Assembly (NCBI GenBank): GCA_963724065.1
Contig: CAVRTB010000002.1
Location: 62,001-126,000 of the forward strand
Length of the DNA: 64,000 bases
Direction of reading: 5' to 3'
DNA from: DASRIA01 sp963724065
GTDB lineage: Bacteria > Actinomycetota > Thermoleophilia > Solirubrobacterales > JBBDJG01
A program made the position numbers and the translations under genes. Each line of letters starts with the position of its first letter. Position 1 is the stretch's first letter. Positions 45,369 through 53,372 of this stretch are shown here, piece after piece. Below the pieces are notes generated by a model. It ran no database searches, was not told where the DNA came from, and saw nothing but the letters and a program-made list of their open reading frames with translations.

Positions 45369-47090
45369 TTACGCGTAGCTGCGGACCTTGGCGTCCACCG
45401 CGGCGTCGTCGCGGCGGCGCACCGGAGTGGTGTGGGGCCCGAGGAACACGCCCGGCACGGACGGCGCGAAACCGGCCGGCTTGGCCGGTAGGCCGTAATC
45501 GGCGGCGCGGTCGATCAGGTGCGCCGCCGCGCGCTCGGACACCGCCGAGATCGTCAGCGACGGGTTCACGCCGAGCGACGTCGGGATCGCCGAGGAGTCG
45601 ATGCAGAACAGGCCCTCGTTGCCGAACACCTCGTTGCGGTGGTCGACCACGCCGTGGTCCTTGGAGTCCGCCATGCGACACCCGCCGAGCGGGTGCGCGG
45701 CGAACACGTGGCGCATGCTGAGCTTCATGAAGCGGCCGAGTCCCGAGCGCTGCGCGACGTCGCGGATCGCCGCATCGGCCGCCTCACGTACCCGTGCGGA
45801 CTGGTCCGACAGCTCGTAGGTGAACGTCCCGACGCCGACCGGCCCCGCGTTCGGGCGCACGTGACTGCCGCTCGCCGGGGGCGCGATGAACTCGCCGTCA
45901 TGGGTGTCCTCGACCATCGCGAGGATCTCGATGTGGTTGTTGAAGGTCGAAAGAGCCTGCTTTTTCTGGAGGCCCCAGAACGAGGGCTCGCCCGTGGGAT
46001 CGCGACCGTCGTCGTAGAGCGTGTGCGCGAGCGGCGATAGGTAGATCTCCTGGAGCGTGAACCGCTTTCCGTCGTTCGCGTTCCCGGGCTTGCCGGCCCA
46101 GTAGTCGTAGGTCATGGTCGTGATGTGGTTGCCCTTGTAGAACTGGCCGTAGCCGGGCAGCCCGAGCACGTCGCGCACCTTCTGCTCGTCGTACTCGATC
46201 GCCGCCATGTGGTCGCCGTTGACCCCGAGGTGCTTGCCGACGTGCTCGGAGACGCCGGGGAGCGTCGCGCGTGAGCGCATCAGCAGCGGCGAGGTGCCCA
46301 TCGCGCCCGCGGCGAGGATCAGGACCTTGCACTCGACCTGGAACGTGCGCCCGCTCGGCTGGCGCGTCGGCTCGTCGCCGTCGTTGTCGATCTCGGACAC
46401 GTTCACCACGTACCGGTAGGGCCGCGCCGCGCTCGGCGTGATCAGCTCCACCTGTGCGCTCGGGCGCACCTGCACGCCGAGGCTCTCCGCCGCCGCCAGG
46501 TAGTTCGTGATGACCGAGTTCTTGGCCGCGTACACGCAGCCCGTGTGGCACCACTTCGCCTGGATGCAGCGGTCGAGGTCGATCGCCAGCGGGACGCGGT
46601 CGCAGGTGTGGCCCGCGTTGTCGAGCGTCTTCGCCCAGAGGCCGCCCGACTTCGCCACCTGCTTCCAGGTCGGTCGCTGCACCCGCAGCGCCGCCTCGAC
46701 GCGCGCGTAGTAGGGGTCGAGCGCCGCGCGGCTGATCTCACCCGGCCACATGCGCCGCTCGGGGCCGTCGCCCGGCCGGCGGTCGCGGCGCTCGAAGGTT
46801 TCGCTCGGGGACCGCAGCGACGCGGCGAGGTAGAGGTTGGAGCCGCCCCCCACCCCGTCGCCGATCACCATCTGGGCACCCTGGCCCTGGACCAGGCCGT
46901 AGATCCCGGAGAGGTGCTCGATGTCCGTCGACTGGCGGAAGTCGGTGTGCTTGTGCCGGCGGCCGCGCTCGAGCACGAGCACGCTCGGCGAGGCGCCCGC
47001 GGCGCGGTAGAGCTCCGCGAGGCGGTAGGCGGAGATCGATCCGCCGAAGCCGGATCCGACGATGCAGACGTCGACGCGCTCGGGCGTCAT
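45369..47090 (-). CDS. GMC/cholesterol-oxidase-like flavoprotein
   Basis: 573 residues. The FAD motif CIVGSGFGGSISAYRLAE is at the N-terminus, followed by GGGSNLYLAA, and the GMC C-terminal motif HPLGGCRMADSKDHGVVD with SSAIPTSLGVNPSLTISAV. It oxidises alcohols or sterols with FAD. It has no own signal peptide. The partner gene upstream (47087-47764, overlap ATGA) carries a Tat-type signal, so the pair may be exported as a folded complex, as in gluconate 2-dehydrogenase-like systems. No cytochrome c subunit is adjacent. Confidence 0.9.
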   Translation of the reverse strand: MTPERVDVCIVGSGFGGSISAYRLAELYRAAGASPSVLVLERGRRHKHTDFRQSTDIEHLSGIYGLVQGQGAQMVIGDGVGGGSNLYLAASLRSPSETFERRDRRPGDGPERRMWPGEISRAALDPYYARVEAALRVQRPTWKQVAKSGGLWAKTLDNAGHTCDRVPLAIDLDRCIQAKWCHTGCVYAAKNSVITNYLAAAESLGVQVRPSAQVELITPSAARPYRYVVNVSEIDNDGDEPTRQPSGRTFQVECKVLILAAGAMGTSPLLMRSRATLPGVSEHVGKHLGVNGDHMAAIEYDEQKVRDVLGLPGYGQFYKGNHITTMTYDYWAGKPGNANDGKRFTLQEIYLSPLAHTLYDDGRDPTGEPSFWGLQKKQALSTFNNHIEILAMVEDTHDGEFIAPPASGSHVRPNAGPVGVGTFTYELSDQSARVREAADAAIRDVAQRSGLGRFMKLSMRHVFAAHPLGGCRMADSKDHGVVDHRNEVFGNEGLFCIDSSAIPTSLGVNPSLTISAVSERAAAHLIDRAADYGLPAKPAGFAPSVPGVFLGPHTTPVRRRDDAAVDAKVRSYA

Positions 47091-47764
47091 GCGAGGCTCC
47101 CGGTCGCCGTGCGCTCGCGCGAGAGCTTGCGCCCGTACGAGTACTCGGCGTACCCGTTCGGCGCGATGCCGGGATGGCCCATCACCTGATAGCCCGAAGC
47201 GCCGTCGATGCTCGCGTTCGGCTGTGTCGCCGCGGAGAGGAACGCGGCGAACGGCACCGCGGCCGCGGCCTCCCAGACCGTCACGCTCGGGTTCGACGCC
47301 GCGAGGCCCTCCTTCACGACCTCGACGCGCTTCGCGAACGACAGGTCGACGAACTGCCCGAGACGTGGCAGCGAGCGTGCCTCGACCTCCGCCAGGAAAG
47401 CCGGCTCGAGCGCGTCGAAGCCGATCAGCGGGTCGTGGTACAGCGCGAGCGCGTCGGCCTCGACCGCGCCCGGTTCACCGTGCACCCCGGCAATCGCCTT
47501 GGGGTGGATCTCGTTGCCGAGGTCGGTGGTCACGGCCCGGCGGCCTGGGATGAATGTGTCGGCGATCGCCTGGAGGGTCGCGTCGGCGAGGTTCACGGCC
47601 GCCTCCGAGGGGGCGGCGGACGAGAGGATCCGGTCCGCGGCGGGCAGCGCGCTCCACACGAGGCCGCCCAGCCCGAGCACGGTGGCCCGCTTCAGGATCT
47701 GACGGCGCGACAGCAGCTTGCCGACGTCCGCCGCGGCGCCGGCCGTCTCGAGTTCGTGAGTCAA
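47087..47764 (-). CDS. Tat-exported small subunit (DUF5987/gluconate dehydrogenase subunit 3-like)
   Basis: 225 residues. The N-terminal signal has the twin-arginine motif LSRRQILKRATVLGLGGLVWS. Then comes LADATLQAIADTFIPGRRAVTTD, typical of the small subunits that accompany GMC dehydrogenases, and a C-terminal YQVMGHPGIAPNGYAEYSYGRKL. I place the start at the TTG at 47764 (LTHELETAG), preceded by GGGAGGG; in-frame codons further up would enter the divergent promoter region. Overlaps the oxidoreductase gene by 4 bp. Confidence 0.78.
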   Translation of the reverse strand: MTHELETAGAAADVGKLLSRRQILKRATVLGLGGLVWSALPAADRILSSAAPSEAAVNLADATLQAIADTFIPGRRAVTTDLGNEIHPKAIAGVHGEPGAVEADALALYHDPLIGFDALEPAFLAEVEARSLPRLGQFVDLSFAKRVEVVKEGLAASNPSVTVWEAAAAVPFAAFLSAATQPNASIDGASGYQVMGHPGIAPNGYAEYSYGRKLSRERTATGSLA

Positions 47765-47886
47765 GTTCCGCGGCCCTCCCCGTTTCCGACGCTTAATTCC
47801 GACGCGTGGCGGGTAGTACCCCGAATCGAGTGGTGCTGAACATCTATTCATCACTCGCCCAGCGTCGAACTCAAAGGGGAGGACCC

Positions 47887-48480
47887 GTGCGCCGCACGCT
47901 CATCGTCACCGCCGCAATCACCGCCTCGCTGCTCTGCCTGGCCGCTCCAGCCCTCGCCGCGCCGATCGCTCCGTACGACGGCGACAACCCTTTCCGCTGC
48001 AAGACCCAGAACACGGGCTTCGGCGTGGACTACCCCGACCCCGGGGCGGACCCGTTCTGCGTCAGGTACGACAAGACGCAGCAGAACGTCTCCGACTTCG
48101 GCATCGTCGACTTCCTGCTGCTCGAGCCGGCGCGCGTCGCGGCCGCGGTGCCGAAGTGCTTCTACCACCAGACCGACCACTGGACCGGCTCCGTCGTCCA
48201 GGGCGCCGGGCCGGAGCTGTGGAACTGGGAGGGCCGCTACTTCTTCGACAAGGCACGCGGGATCGGCGGCGTGTTCATCGCCAACGCGCGCGCCGGCGGC
48301 GTGCCGGTCGACCCGCGCGTGCTTCCGGGCTTCCCGGCGGAGTACCAGGCCTACTTCGGCCCGGGCGGCGGCGGTGTGTACACGGACAGCGTGGCCGCCG
48401 AGCCCACGTGCGCGGCGAAGGTCGACACGCCCGAGGAGGCGAAGAAGGTCTACCGGCCCGACTGGCGCTACCCGCAGTAG
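47887..48480 (+). CDS. Secreted protein of unknown function, 197 residues
   Basis: GTG start at 47887, with GGGGAGG 3-9 bases upstream, which decides it. A signal peptide (RRTLIVTAAITASLLCLAAPALA) is followed by a mature part rich in Asp, Tyr and Pro with four spread Cys (FRCKTQN, PFCVRYD, PKCFYHQ, PTCAAKV), so two disulfides are possible. The end DWRYPQ is charged. No enzyme motif is seen. It is divergent from the Tat-linked oxidoreductase pair and shares its 122-bp promoter region. Confidence 0.82.
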   Translation: MRRTLIVTAAITASLLCLAAPALAAPIAPYDGDNPFRCKTQNTGFGVDYPDPGADPFCVRYDKTQQNVSDFGIVDFLLLEPARVAAAVPKCFYHQTDHWTGSVVQGAGPELWNWEGRYFFDKARGIGGVFIANARAGGVPVDPRVLPGFPAEYQAYFGPGGGGVYTDSVAAEPTCAAKVDTPEEAKKVYRPDWRYPQ

Positions 48481-48546
48481 GCGGCGCGCGTGCGCCGTCG
48501 GCTCGGAGTTCTCGCGCCTCCTTGACGCGCATGCCTCAACGTGTCA

Positions 48547-48585
48547 CAGAGTTCCGGGCATCCTCCACACATGCCCGGACCTCTG
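48547..48585 (+). repeat. Long hairpin upstream of the AbiEi/DUF559 gene
   Basis: CAGAG-T-TCCGGGCAT (48547-48561) pairs with ATGCCCGGA-C-CTCTG (48571-48585) around a 9-nt loop: 14 pairs with one T/C mismatch. It is followed directly by the shared 23-bp repeat at 48588-48610. The position before a start codon and the compact form recall REP-type palindromes; it may also affect translation of the gene. Confidence 0.75.
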
Positions 48586-48587
48586 CG

Positions 48588-48610
48588 ATCCGCACCCACC
48601 CCTCGGGTGC
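48588..48610 (+). repeat. Left copy of a 23-bp repeat flanking the AbiEi/DUF559 gene
   Basis: Identical over 23 bp to 49543-49565 in the same orientation (begins ATCCGCACCC, ends CTCGGGTGC). In this copy only the inner stem (GCACCC/GGGTGC) can pair, because the outer right arm differs. Its 3' end overlaps the proposed GTG start (48607). Confidence 0.85.
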
Positions 48611-49503
48611 AAAGCGCCAAAGTCCGGGTCGTCGAGTTGGCCGAGCGCCAATCGGGCGTCGTGAAGCGGGGGCAGCTCGAGGCGATCGGGCTCACGGGCG
48701 GGGGGATCTCGCGATGGATCGACGAGGGCCGGCTGCACCGGATCCATCCGGGGGTGTTCGCCGTCGGTCATGGCTGCCTGTCCACGGAGGGCGAGCTGGC
48801 TGCCGCCTTGCTGTACGCCGGGCCCCGGGCGACGCTGAGCCACATGACCGCGGCCTGGTGGCTCGGCCTGCTGAGTGCGACGCCGCGGCGCTTGCACGTG
48901 TGCGCTCCCTATCGGCGGCGCTCGCTCGCGGGCGTTCGCGTTCACACGCGCACCGGCCTCGAGCGGCGCCGGCACAATCGCTTTCCGGTCACCCCGCCGG
49001 CCCGGACCCTGCTCGACATCGCAGCGGTGCTGCGATTCAACGAGCTGCGTCGCGCGCTCGCCGAGGCTGAGTATCTGCGGCTCGTGACGCTCGACGAGGT
49101 GGAGTCCACCCTCGGCCGGGGCCGACCGGGGAGCGCCGCGCTGCGCGCGGCGCTCGATTGCCACCGTCCCGAGTTGGCCCGGACGAGAAGCCGGTTGGAA
49201 GAGAAGTTCGTGCTGTTCTGCGAGCGCCACTCCCTTACCCCACCCGATGTCAACGCGAAGGTCGCGGGCTGGACAGTGGACGCGGTCTGGTTCACGGCGC
49301 GCGTGGCTGTCGAGCTCGACAGCCGCCTGGCGCACGGCACGCCCGCGGCGATGGAGGAGGATCGCCGCCGCGACCTGGACCTGCGGGCGGCCGGCTACAC
49401 CGTGCTGCGCTACACGTGGCGGCAGCTCACGGACGAGCCAGAGCGCGTCGTTGCGGACCTCCGTCGCGAGGGCGTAGACCTGGCGCGCGCGGCGCTCGCC
49501 TGA
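48607..49503 (+). CDS. AbiEi-type winged-helix protein with DUF559/Vsr-like nuclease domain
   Basis: 298 residues. The N-terminus is an AbiEi-like winged helix (about 5-55: ELAERQSGVVKRGQLEAIGL, ISRWIDEGRLHRIHPGVFAVGH). The C-terminal part (about 195-285) fits the DUF559/Vsr-like PD-(D/E)xK fold: EEKFVLFCERH, TVDAVW, VAVELDS and RAAGYTVLRYTWRQL, with Glu, Asp and Glu-x-Asp in place. No AbiEii toxin gene is adjacent, so it is not a standard type IV toxin-antitoxin pair. Start: GTG at 48607 puts both upstream hairpins outside the gene; an ATG at 48571 lies inside a hairpin and a GTG at 48541 would add 22 atypical residues. Confidence 0.82.
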   Translation: MQSAKVRVVELAERQSGVVKRGQLEAIGLTGGGISRWIDEGRLHRIHPGVFAVGHGCLSTEGELAAALLYAGPRATLSHMTAAWWLGLLSATPRRLHVCAPYRRRSLAGVRVHTRTGLERRRHNRFPVTPPARTLLDIAAVLRFNELRRALAEAEYLRLVTLDEVESTLGRGRPGSAALRAALDCHRPELARTRSRLEEKFVLFCERHSLTPPDVNAKVAGWTVDAVWFTARVAVELDSRLAHGTPAAMEEDRRRDLDLRAAGYTVLRYTWRQLTDEPERVVADLRREGVDLARAALA

Positions 49504-49539
49504 TCACCACCACCCAGCGGCGCCCCACCCCCAAAGTGT

Positions 49540-49572
49540 GCAATCCGCACCCACCCCTCGGGTGCGGATTGC
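49540..49572. repeat. Right copy of the flanking repeat, complete hairpin (likely bidirectional terminator)
   Basis: GCAATCCGCACCC (49540-49552) and GGGTGCGGATTGC (49560-49572) form a perfect 13-bp stem with a 7-nt loop (ACCCCTC). It contains the 23 bp shared with 48588-48610. It sits between the stop of the AbiEi/DUF559 gene and the convergent membrane-protein gene, so it may end transcription from both sides as well as belong to a REP-like family. Confidence 0.85.
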
Positions 49573-49605
49573 GAATCTTCGCCGTGGTGCTGGCTCGGGG
49601 GTGGC

Positions 49606-50256
49606 TCAGTCGGGCGGCGGGAGCGGCTCCGTCGCGAGCTGACCCGGCGCGCCCGCCCCGCCGCGCCTGAACACCATGACGCTGAGCACGGCGATCCAGA
49701 TGAGGCCCGCGAGTAACGCGAGGAAGCCCGCCGGGGTCACGGCCAGCACGCCGAGCACGATCGCGATCCAACCCGGCCAGGCTGGGGCCAAAGCGCCTCG
49801 CACGATCGCGAGCCCGCTGGCCAGCAGGAACACCGAGAGGCCGATCGCCAGCGGGAAGAAGAAGTCCGACTGGAGGGCGGAGAAGGTCTGCGTGACCTGC
49901 GGCGCGACGTCGCCGACGGTCTCGGCGGCCATGAAGTTGAAGGCAATCAGCATCGACCATCCGAGGGCCATCACGATCGCCCCCGCGAAGGCGGTGTTGG
50001 CCAGCCGTGCCGGGGCGCCCTCGCCCACCGCCAGCGTGGCGCGCCACACACCCGCGAACCAGATCAGCGCGACCGCCGAGTACGCCGCGATGATGGAAGC
50101 CACGACGTTCTGCTCATCGTTGTCCTGCCAGTACTCGAGCACGTCGCCGATGCGATCGTTCGCGCCGGGCGTCTCACCCCCGACGATCACGGCGGCGATC
50201 GCCAGCGCGACGAACAACAAGCCGGTCAGCGGTGCATAGCGCTCGAGACCCTGCAT
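49606..50256 (-). CDS. Six-helix membrane protein of unknown function
   Basis: 216 residues with about six hydrophobic helices (LTGLLFVALAIAAVIVGG, VVASIIAAYSAVALIWFAGVW, TAFAGAIVMALGWSMLIAF, FFFPLAIGLSVFLLASGLAI, IAIVLGVLAVTPAGFLALL, IWIAVLSVMVFRR), an acidic first loop (NDRIGDVLEYWQDNDEQ) and a short Gly/Ala-rich tail. The pattern resembles DUF4386-like proteins, but I would not name it. The start ATG at 50256 has GGAGGT 6 bases upstream. Its C-terminal half is clearly similar to the partial gene at the right edge (63778-64000). Confidence 0.85.
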   Translation of the reverse strand: MQGLERYAPLTGLLFVALAIAAVIVGGETPGANDRIGDVLEYWQDNDEQNVVASIIAAYSAVALIWFAGVWRATLAVGEGAPARLANTAFAGAIVMALGWSMLIAFNFMAAETVGDVAPQVTQTFSALQSDFFFPLAIGLSVFLLASGLAIVRGALAPAWPGWIAIVLGVLAVTPAGFLALLAGLIWIAVLSVMVFRRGGAGAPGQLATEPLPPPD

Positions 50257-50345
50257 CTGTACCTCCCCGGTCGATGACGAGGGCGCGAGCCTCCCATCGC
50301 GGGCGGACGTAACGAAACTGCTCTGCCCCGGACTACCATCTACGC

Positions 50346-51008
50346 ATGGCATTCATCCTCGGCCGCATCAAGTCCAAGATGATCGACCCCGAGCGCGCGC
50401 TGCCGGGGCGCGACGAGGCGATGCCCGTGCCCGGCCGCCACGACGTGCTCGGCAACCCGATCGCCCCTCCCTTCCCGGACAACCTCGAGCAGGCGGTCTT
50501 CGGGATGGGCTGCTTCTGGGGCGCCGAGCGCCTCTTCTGGGAGGCGGACGGCGTATGGACCACGGCTGTCGGCTACGCCGGCGGCTACACGCCGAACCCC
50601 ACGTACGAGGAGGTGTGCTCAGGCAGCACCGGGCACACGGAGGCGGTGCTGGTCGCGTTCGACCCGGCGAAGACGAGCTACGAGGAGTTGCTACGGATCT
50701 TCTGGGAGGGCCACGACCCGACCCAGGGCATGCGGCAGGGCAACGACGCGGGCACGCAATATCGCTCCGCGGTCTACTACGCGAACGACGCCCAGCGCGC
50801 GGCCGCGGAGGCGTCGCGGGCGCGATACCAAGAGCGCCTCGACGCCGCCGGACACGGCGAGATCACGACCGAGCTTGCGCAGGCGGGCCCGTTCTACTAC
50901 GCCGAGGGCTACCACCAGCAGTACCTCGCCAAGAACCCGAACGGCTACTGCGGCATCGGCGGCACGGGCGTCACCTGCCCGGTGGGCGTCGCGACAACCG
51001 GCGACTAG
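50346..51008 (+). CDS. msrA: Peptide methionine (S)-S-oxide reductase
   Basis: 220 residues. The catalytic motif GCFWGAERLFW contains the reactive Cys at about residue 56; YAGGYTPNPTYEEVCSGSTGHTEAV and HDPTQGMRQGNDAGTQYRSAVYY follow as in all MsrA. The C-terminus has two further Cys (YCGIGGTGVTCP), which could resolve the disulfide. It repairs methionine-S-sulfoxide in the cytoplasm. ATG at 50346. Its TAG stop lies within the 11-bp direct repeat that flanks repeat copy B. Confidence 0.96.
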   Translation: MAFILGRIKSKMIDPERALPGRDEAMPVPGRHDVLGNPIAPPFPDNLEQAVFGMGCFWGAERLFWEADGVWTTAVGYAGGYTPNPTYEEVCSGSTGHTEAVLVAFDPAKTSYEELLRIFWEGHDPTQGMRQGNDAGTQYRSAVYYANDAQRAAAEASRARYQERLDAAGHGEITTELAQAGPFYYAEGYHQQYLAKNPNGYCGIGGTGVTCPVGVATTGD

Positions 51009-51245
51009 TACGGACTAACCCCAAGCACCCCGGACACCCCGGGGTTCGATGGCAACGCTTTGAAGTCCCGCGCGTGCGGTGATCCCTCGAGGTCAGCACG
51101 ACCCAGAGCTCGTGGCCGAACGTCCCGCGATACCGCCTAGAGCACGCAGTCCGGGACGTTCGGTCGGGATGTGGGGGCCCGAGCGATGGCGACGGCCAGA
51201 TCAGCGCGAGTTGTCGTGACAACTCGGGGTTAGGACGGACTAGTA
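51009..51245 (-). repeat. MITE-like intergenic repeat, copy B (fullest)
   Basis: About 230 bp, inverted with respect to copies A and C. Ends: CTAACCCCAAG from 51015 and CGGGGTTAG ending at 51233. The central 12-bp stem is CCGAACGTCCCG (51116-51127) with CGGGACGTTCGG (51152-51163); the CGAGTTGTC/GACAACTCG hairpin is near 51206-51226. It keeps about 56 bp missing in copy A. An 11-bp direct repeat GACTAGTACGG flanks it at 51003-51013 and 51238-51248 and may be a target-site duplication. It fills the gap between msrA and the convergent beta-helix gene. Confidence 0.9.
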
Positions 51246-51255
51246 CGGGCGAGCG

Positions 51256-53157
51256 CTACCCGCGCGGCAGCACGATGAACGAGGCGAGCTTCGGCGGCGA
51301 GAGCTGGCCGGCCGCGTCCGTCGCGCGCACGGTCACGCGGTAGCGGCCCGGGACCAGCCGCCGCTTGCCGATCCGGGCGGCGAACGGGCGCTGGTTCGCG
51401 CCCGCCGTGCCCGGCACGACGAGCGCGCCGGCCGGCAGCGCCCGTATGCACTTGACGTCACTTGGCTTTCCGGTCGGCTTGACGCAGCTCCCCCCCGAGA
51501 GCCGGCCCTTGGTCATGCGCTCGAGCACCAGCCGCACGGTTGCGGCCTCGGACAGCTCGAATTGGAACGTCGTCCCACGGGCCCGCGCGAACGTCTTGGG
51601 CGCGAAACGGACCTTCCTCAGCCAAGGCGCGGCGTCAACCGCCGCCGGCACGACCGCCGCCGGGGGAACAGCGGTGAACTCGAGCGCGATGCCGGCAACA
51701 GCCGAGTCGAGCAGCGCCCGCACGACGGAAACGCCCGGCAGCGCGGATTCGATCGCGGACTGCGCGGCTCCCCCGCCCGGCGACTCGGTCGGGCCGAGCA
51801 TGCCCGGCCCCGCGAGCTTCTCGAACACGAACGGCAGGGGGCCGAGGAGCGCCACCTCGGCGACGTCCTGGCCCGCGCTGTTGCGCTGGATGCCGGCGCT
51901 GAGGCGCAAGCGGCCGGGGGCGGGCGTGTGGGCGGGGATCGCCGCGGCGGACAGGACCAGCCACGGCGCTGTGACGATGCCCGGCCCCGCCGTGACGGCG
52001 CAGCCGGGAGCGCCGGGCCCGCCGCTGCACGCCCACCAGTTGTTGGCCGCGAGCACGCCGTTGCCGTCGCCCTGCTCCGCGGCCAGGATCGCCGGCGCGA
52101 CGGCCGGCGTACCGGGCGCGAACCGGTTCGCCACGACCACGAGATCGTCCCCCAGCACGCCCCGTGCGATCGCGATCGCGGCGCTGTCCGCGACGGCTGC
52201 GTCCCCGAAGCCGAGCAGGTGGTTGCGGATGATCGAGACGTCCCGGCTGGCCGGCAGCTCGGCGGTCGCTCCGAAAGAGATCCCCGTGACGGTCGCTGAG
52301 AACCTGTTGGAGTCGATGCGCAGGCCGTCGGCTCCCGAAACGGCGATCCCCTCCTGCGTCCCCCAGATCGTGTTGCCGCGCACGCTCGACTCGACCGCGA
52401 GGCCGGCGAGGTCCATCGCGAGCCCGGCGCCGGCGAGGCCGACGATCGTGTTGTCGAGGATCTCGACGCTCTTCTTGCGGGCGGCTCCGTCGAGCACGAT
52501 CGCGTCGTCGTGACCCTCGAAGCGGTTCTGCCGGATCGCGAGGTCTGCGAGCGGCGTGTCGGCCATCACGCCGTATGCGCTGTCGGTTCTCGCGTCCTGG
52601 AGGAACAGGTTGCGCGAGACGAGGTGATGGTCTCCCGCGAGCCTCAAGCCGGGGGCGTGGTCGACGATCACGCTGTTGCGCACCTCGCCGCGGCTCGTCG
52701 TGAACTCGACCGCGGCGAAGGCGTCCTCGGCGCCGCCGGTGCCGCCGGCGAAGTGCAGGCCGTCGATGCGCACACCCGTGGCATCGACGGTGATCGCCGC
52801 GCGCGCGTCGTCGGGAGCGTCCACGACGGCCTCCGTGGAGAGGTCCCCGGCGCCGCCCCGGGTCTCACCCGCGACGTTCTCCTGGGGGCCCACGAGCTTG
52901 AGGTCGTCGACCGAGATCACGACCGCCTCGGCGTAGGGGCTCGAGCTTGGGAAGACGCGCACCGTGTCCGCTCGGCCGGCAGCGTCGACGCCGCCCTGGA
53001 TCGTGTTGCACGGGTTCGTGACGAGGCCGCACCCGGCGTCGTCGGGCATGCCGTCATCACCGTCGACGACGATCGTCGCGCCGTGGGCGAGCGCCGGCGA
53101 CATGCACGCGCACGAGAGCGCTGCGACTACCGCCGCGCAGATCCTTCCCCTTGCCAT
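51256..53157 (-). CDS. Exported right-handed beta-helix protein
   Basis: 633 residues. A signal peptide (MARGRICAAVVAALSCACMSPALAHG) is followed by VVDGDDGMPDDAGCGLVTNPCNTIQGGVDAA, the start of a pectate-lyase-like parallel beta-helix, with repeated N-x-(I/L/F) turns to about residue 390 (for example LVSRNLFLQDA, LDNTIVGLAG, VRGNTIWGTQEG, IDSNRFSAT). The C-terminal third is a beta-sandwich with KFAPKTFARARG-like and RYRVTVRATDAAGQLSPPK segments shared in style with other exported proteins here. Probably binds or cleaves polysaccharide; no catalytic set is evident. Confidence 0.83.
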   Translation of the reverse strand: MARGRICAAVVAALSCACMSPALAHGATIVVDGDDGMPDDAGCGLVTNPCNTIQGGVDAAGRADTVRVFPSSSPYAEAVVISVDDLKLVGPQENVAGETRGGAGDLSTEAVVDAPDDARAAITVDATGVRIDGLHFAGGTGGAEDAFAAVEFTTSRGEVRNSVIVDHAPGLRLAGDHHLVSRNLFLQDARTDSAYGVMADTPLADLAIRQNRFEGHDDAIVLDGAARKKSVEILDNTIVGLAGAGLAMDLAGLAVESSVRGNTIWGTQEGIAVSGADGLRIDSNRFSATVTGISFGATAELPASRDVSIIRNHLLGFGDAAVADSAAIAIARGVLGDDLVVVANRFAPGTPAVAPAILAAEQGDGNGVLAANNWWACSGGPGAPGCAVTAGPGIVTAPWLVLSAAAIPAHTPAPGRLRLSAGIQRNSAGQDVAEVALLGPLPFVFEKLAGPGMLGPTESPGGGAAQSAIESALPGVSVVRALLDSAVAGIALEFTAVPPAAVVPAAVDAAPWLRKVRFAPKTFARARGTTFQFELSEAATVRLVLERMTKGRLSGGSCVKPTGKPSDVKCIRALPAGALVVPGTAGANQRPFAARIGKRRLVPGRYRVTVRATDAAGQLSPPKLASFIVLPRG

Positions 53158-53273
53158 TGGCCAATCCCCGCCGTTGATCCTGCCTGTAGTGACCCTCCAG
53201 CCACCTTAGGGGAGCCCAAGCCGTGCCGCCAGCGATGCGGCGCCGCGGTTGACCCTCCGTAGAATCAGCGCCC

Positions 53274-53372
53274 ATGCCCGAGGACTGGCCCGAGCTCCCC
53301 TACGAGGCGTGGACCGAGACGCGCGACGCCCGCGCGGCGCCGTCCCGTGACTGGGACCGGGCAGGCGCCTGA
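53274..53372 (+). pseudogene. 32-codon ORF, probable remnant of a DUF5996 gene start
   Basis: MPEDWPELPYEAWTETRDA resembles the start of DUF5996 proteins (WPxLPxxxWxxT), but the sequence then departs and stops after 32 codons, where a full member has about 300. It may be what is left after a deletion that joined it to the HAD gene, or a leader ORF coupled to it. The stop TGA overlaps the proposed HAD start as CTGA. Confidence 0.45.

Noticed and set aside
48607..49503. Complete type IV AbiE toxin-antitoxin system
   Set aside because: Only the AbiEi-type domain is present; there is no AbiEii nucleotidyltransferase gene next to it, and the C-terminal domain is nuclease-like.
51061..51245. Possible structured RNA or riboswitch in repeat B
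   Set aside because: The same structure occurs between other convergent genes at 3' ends, not before starts, so a riboswitch is unlikely; a repeat element explains it better.
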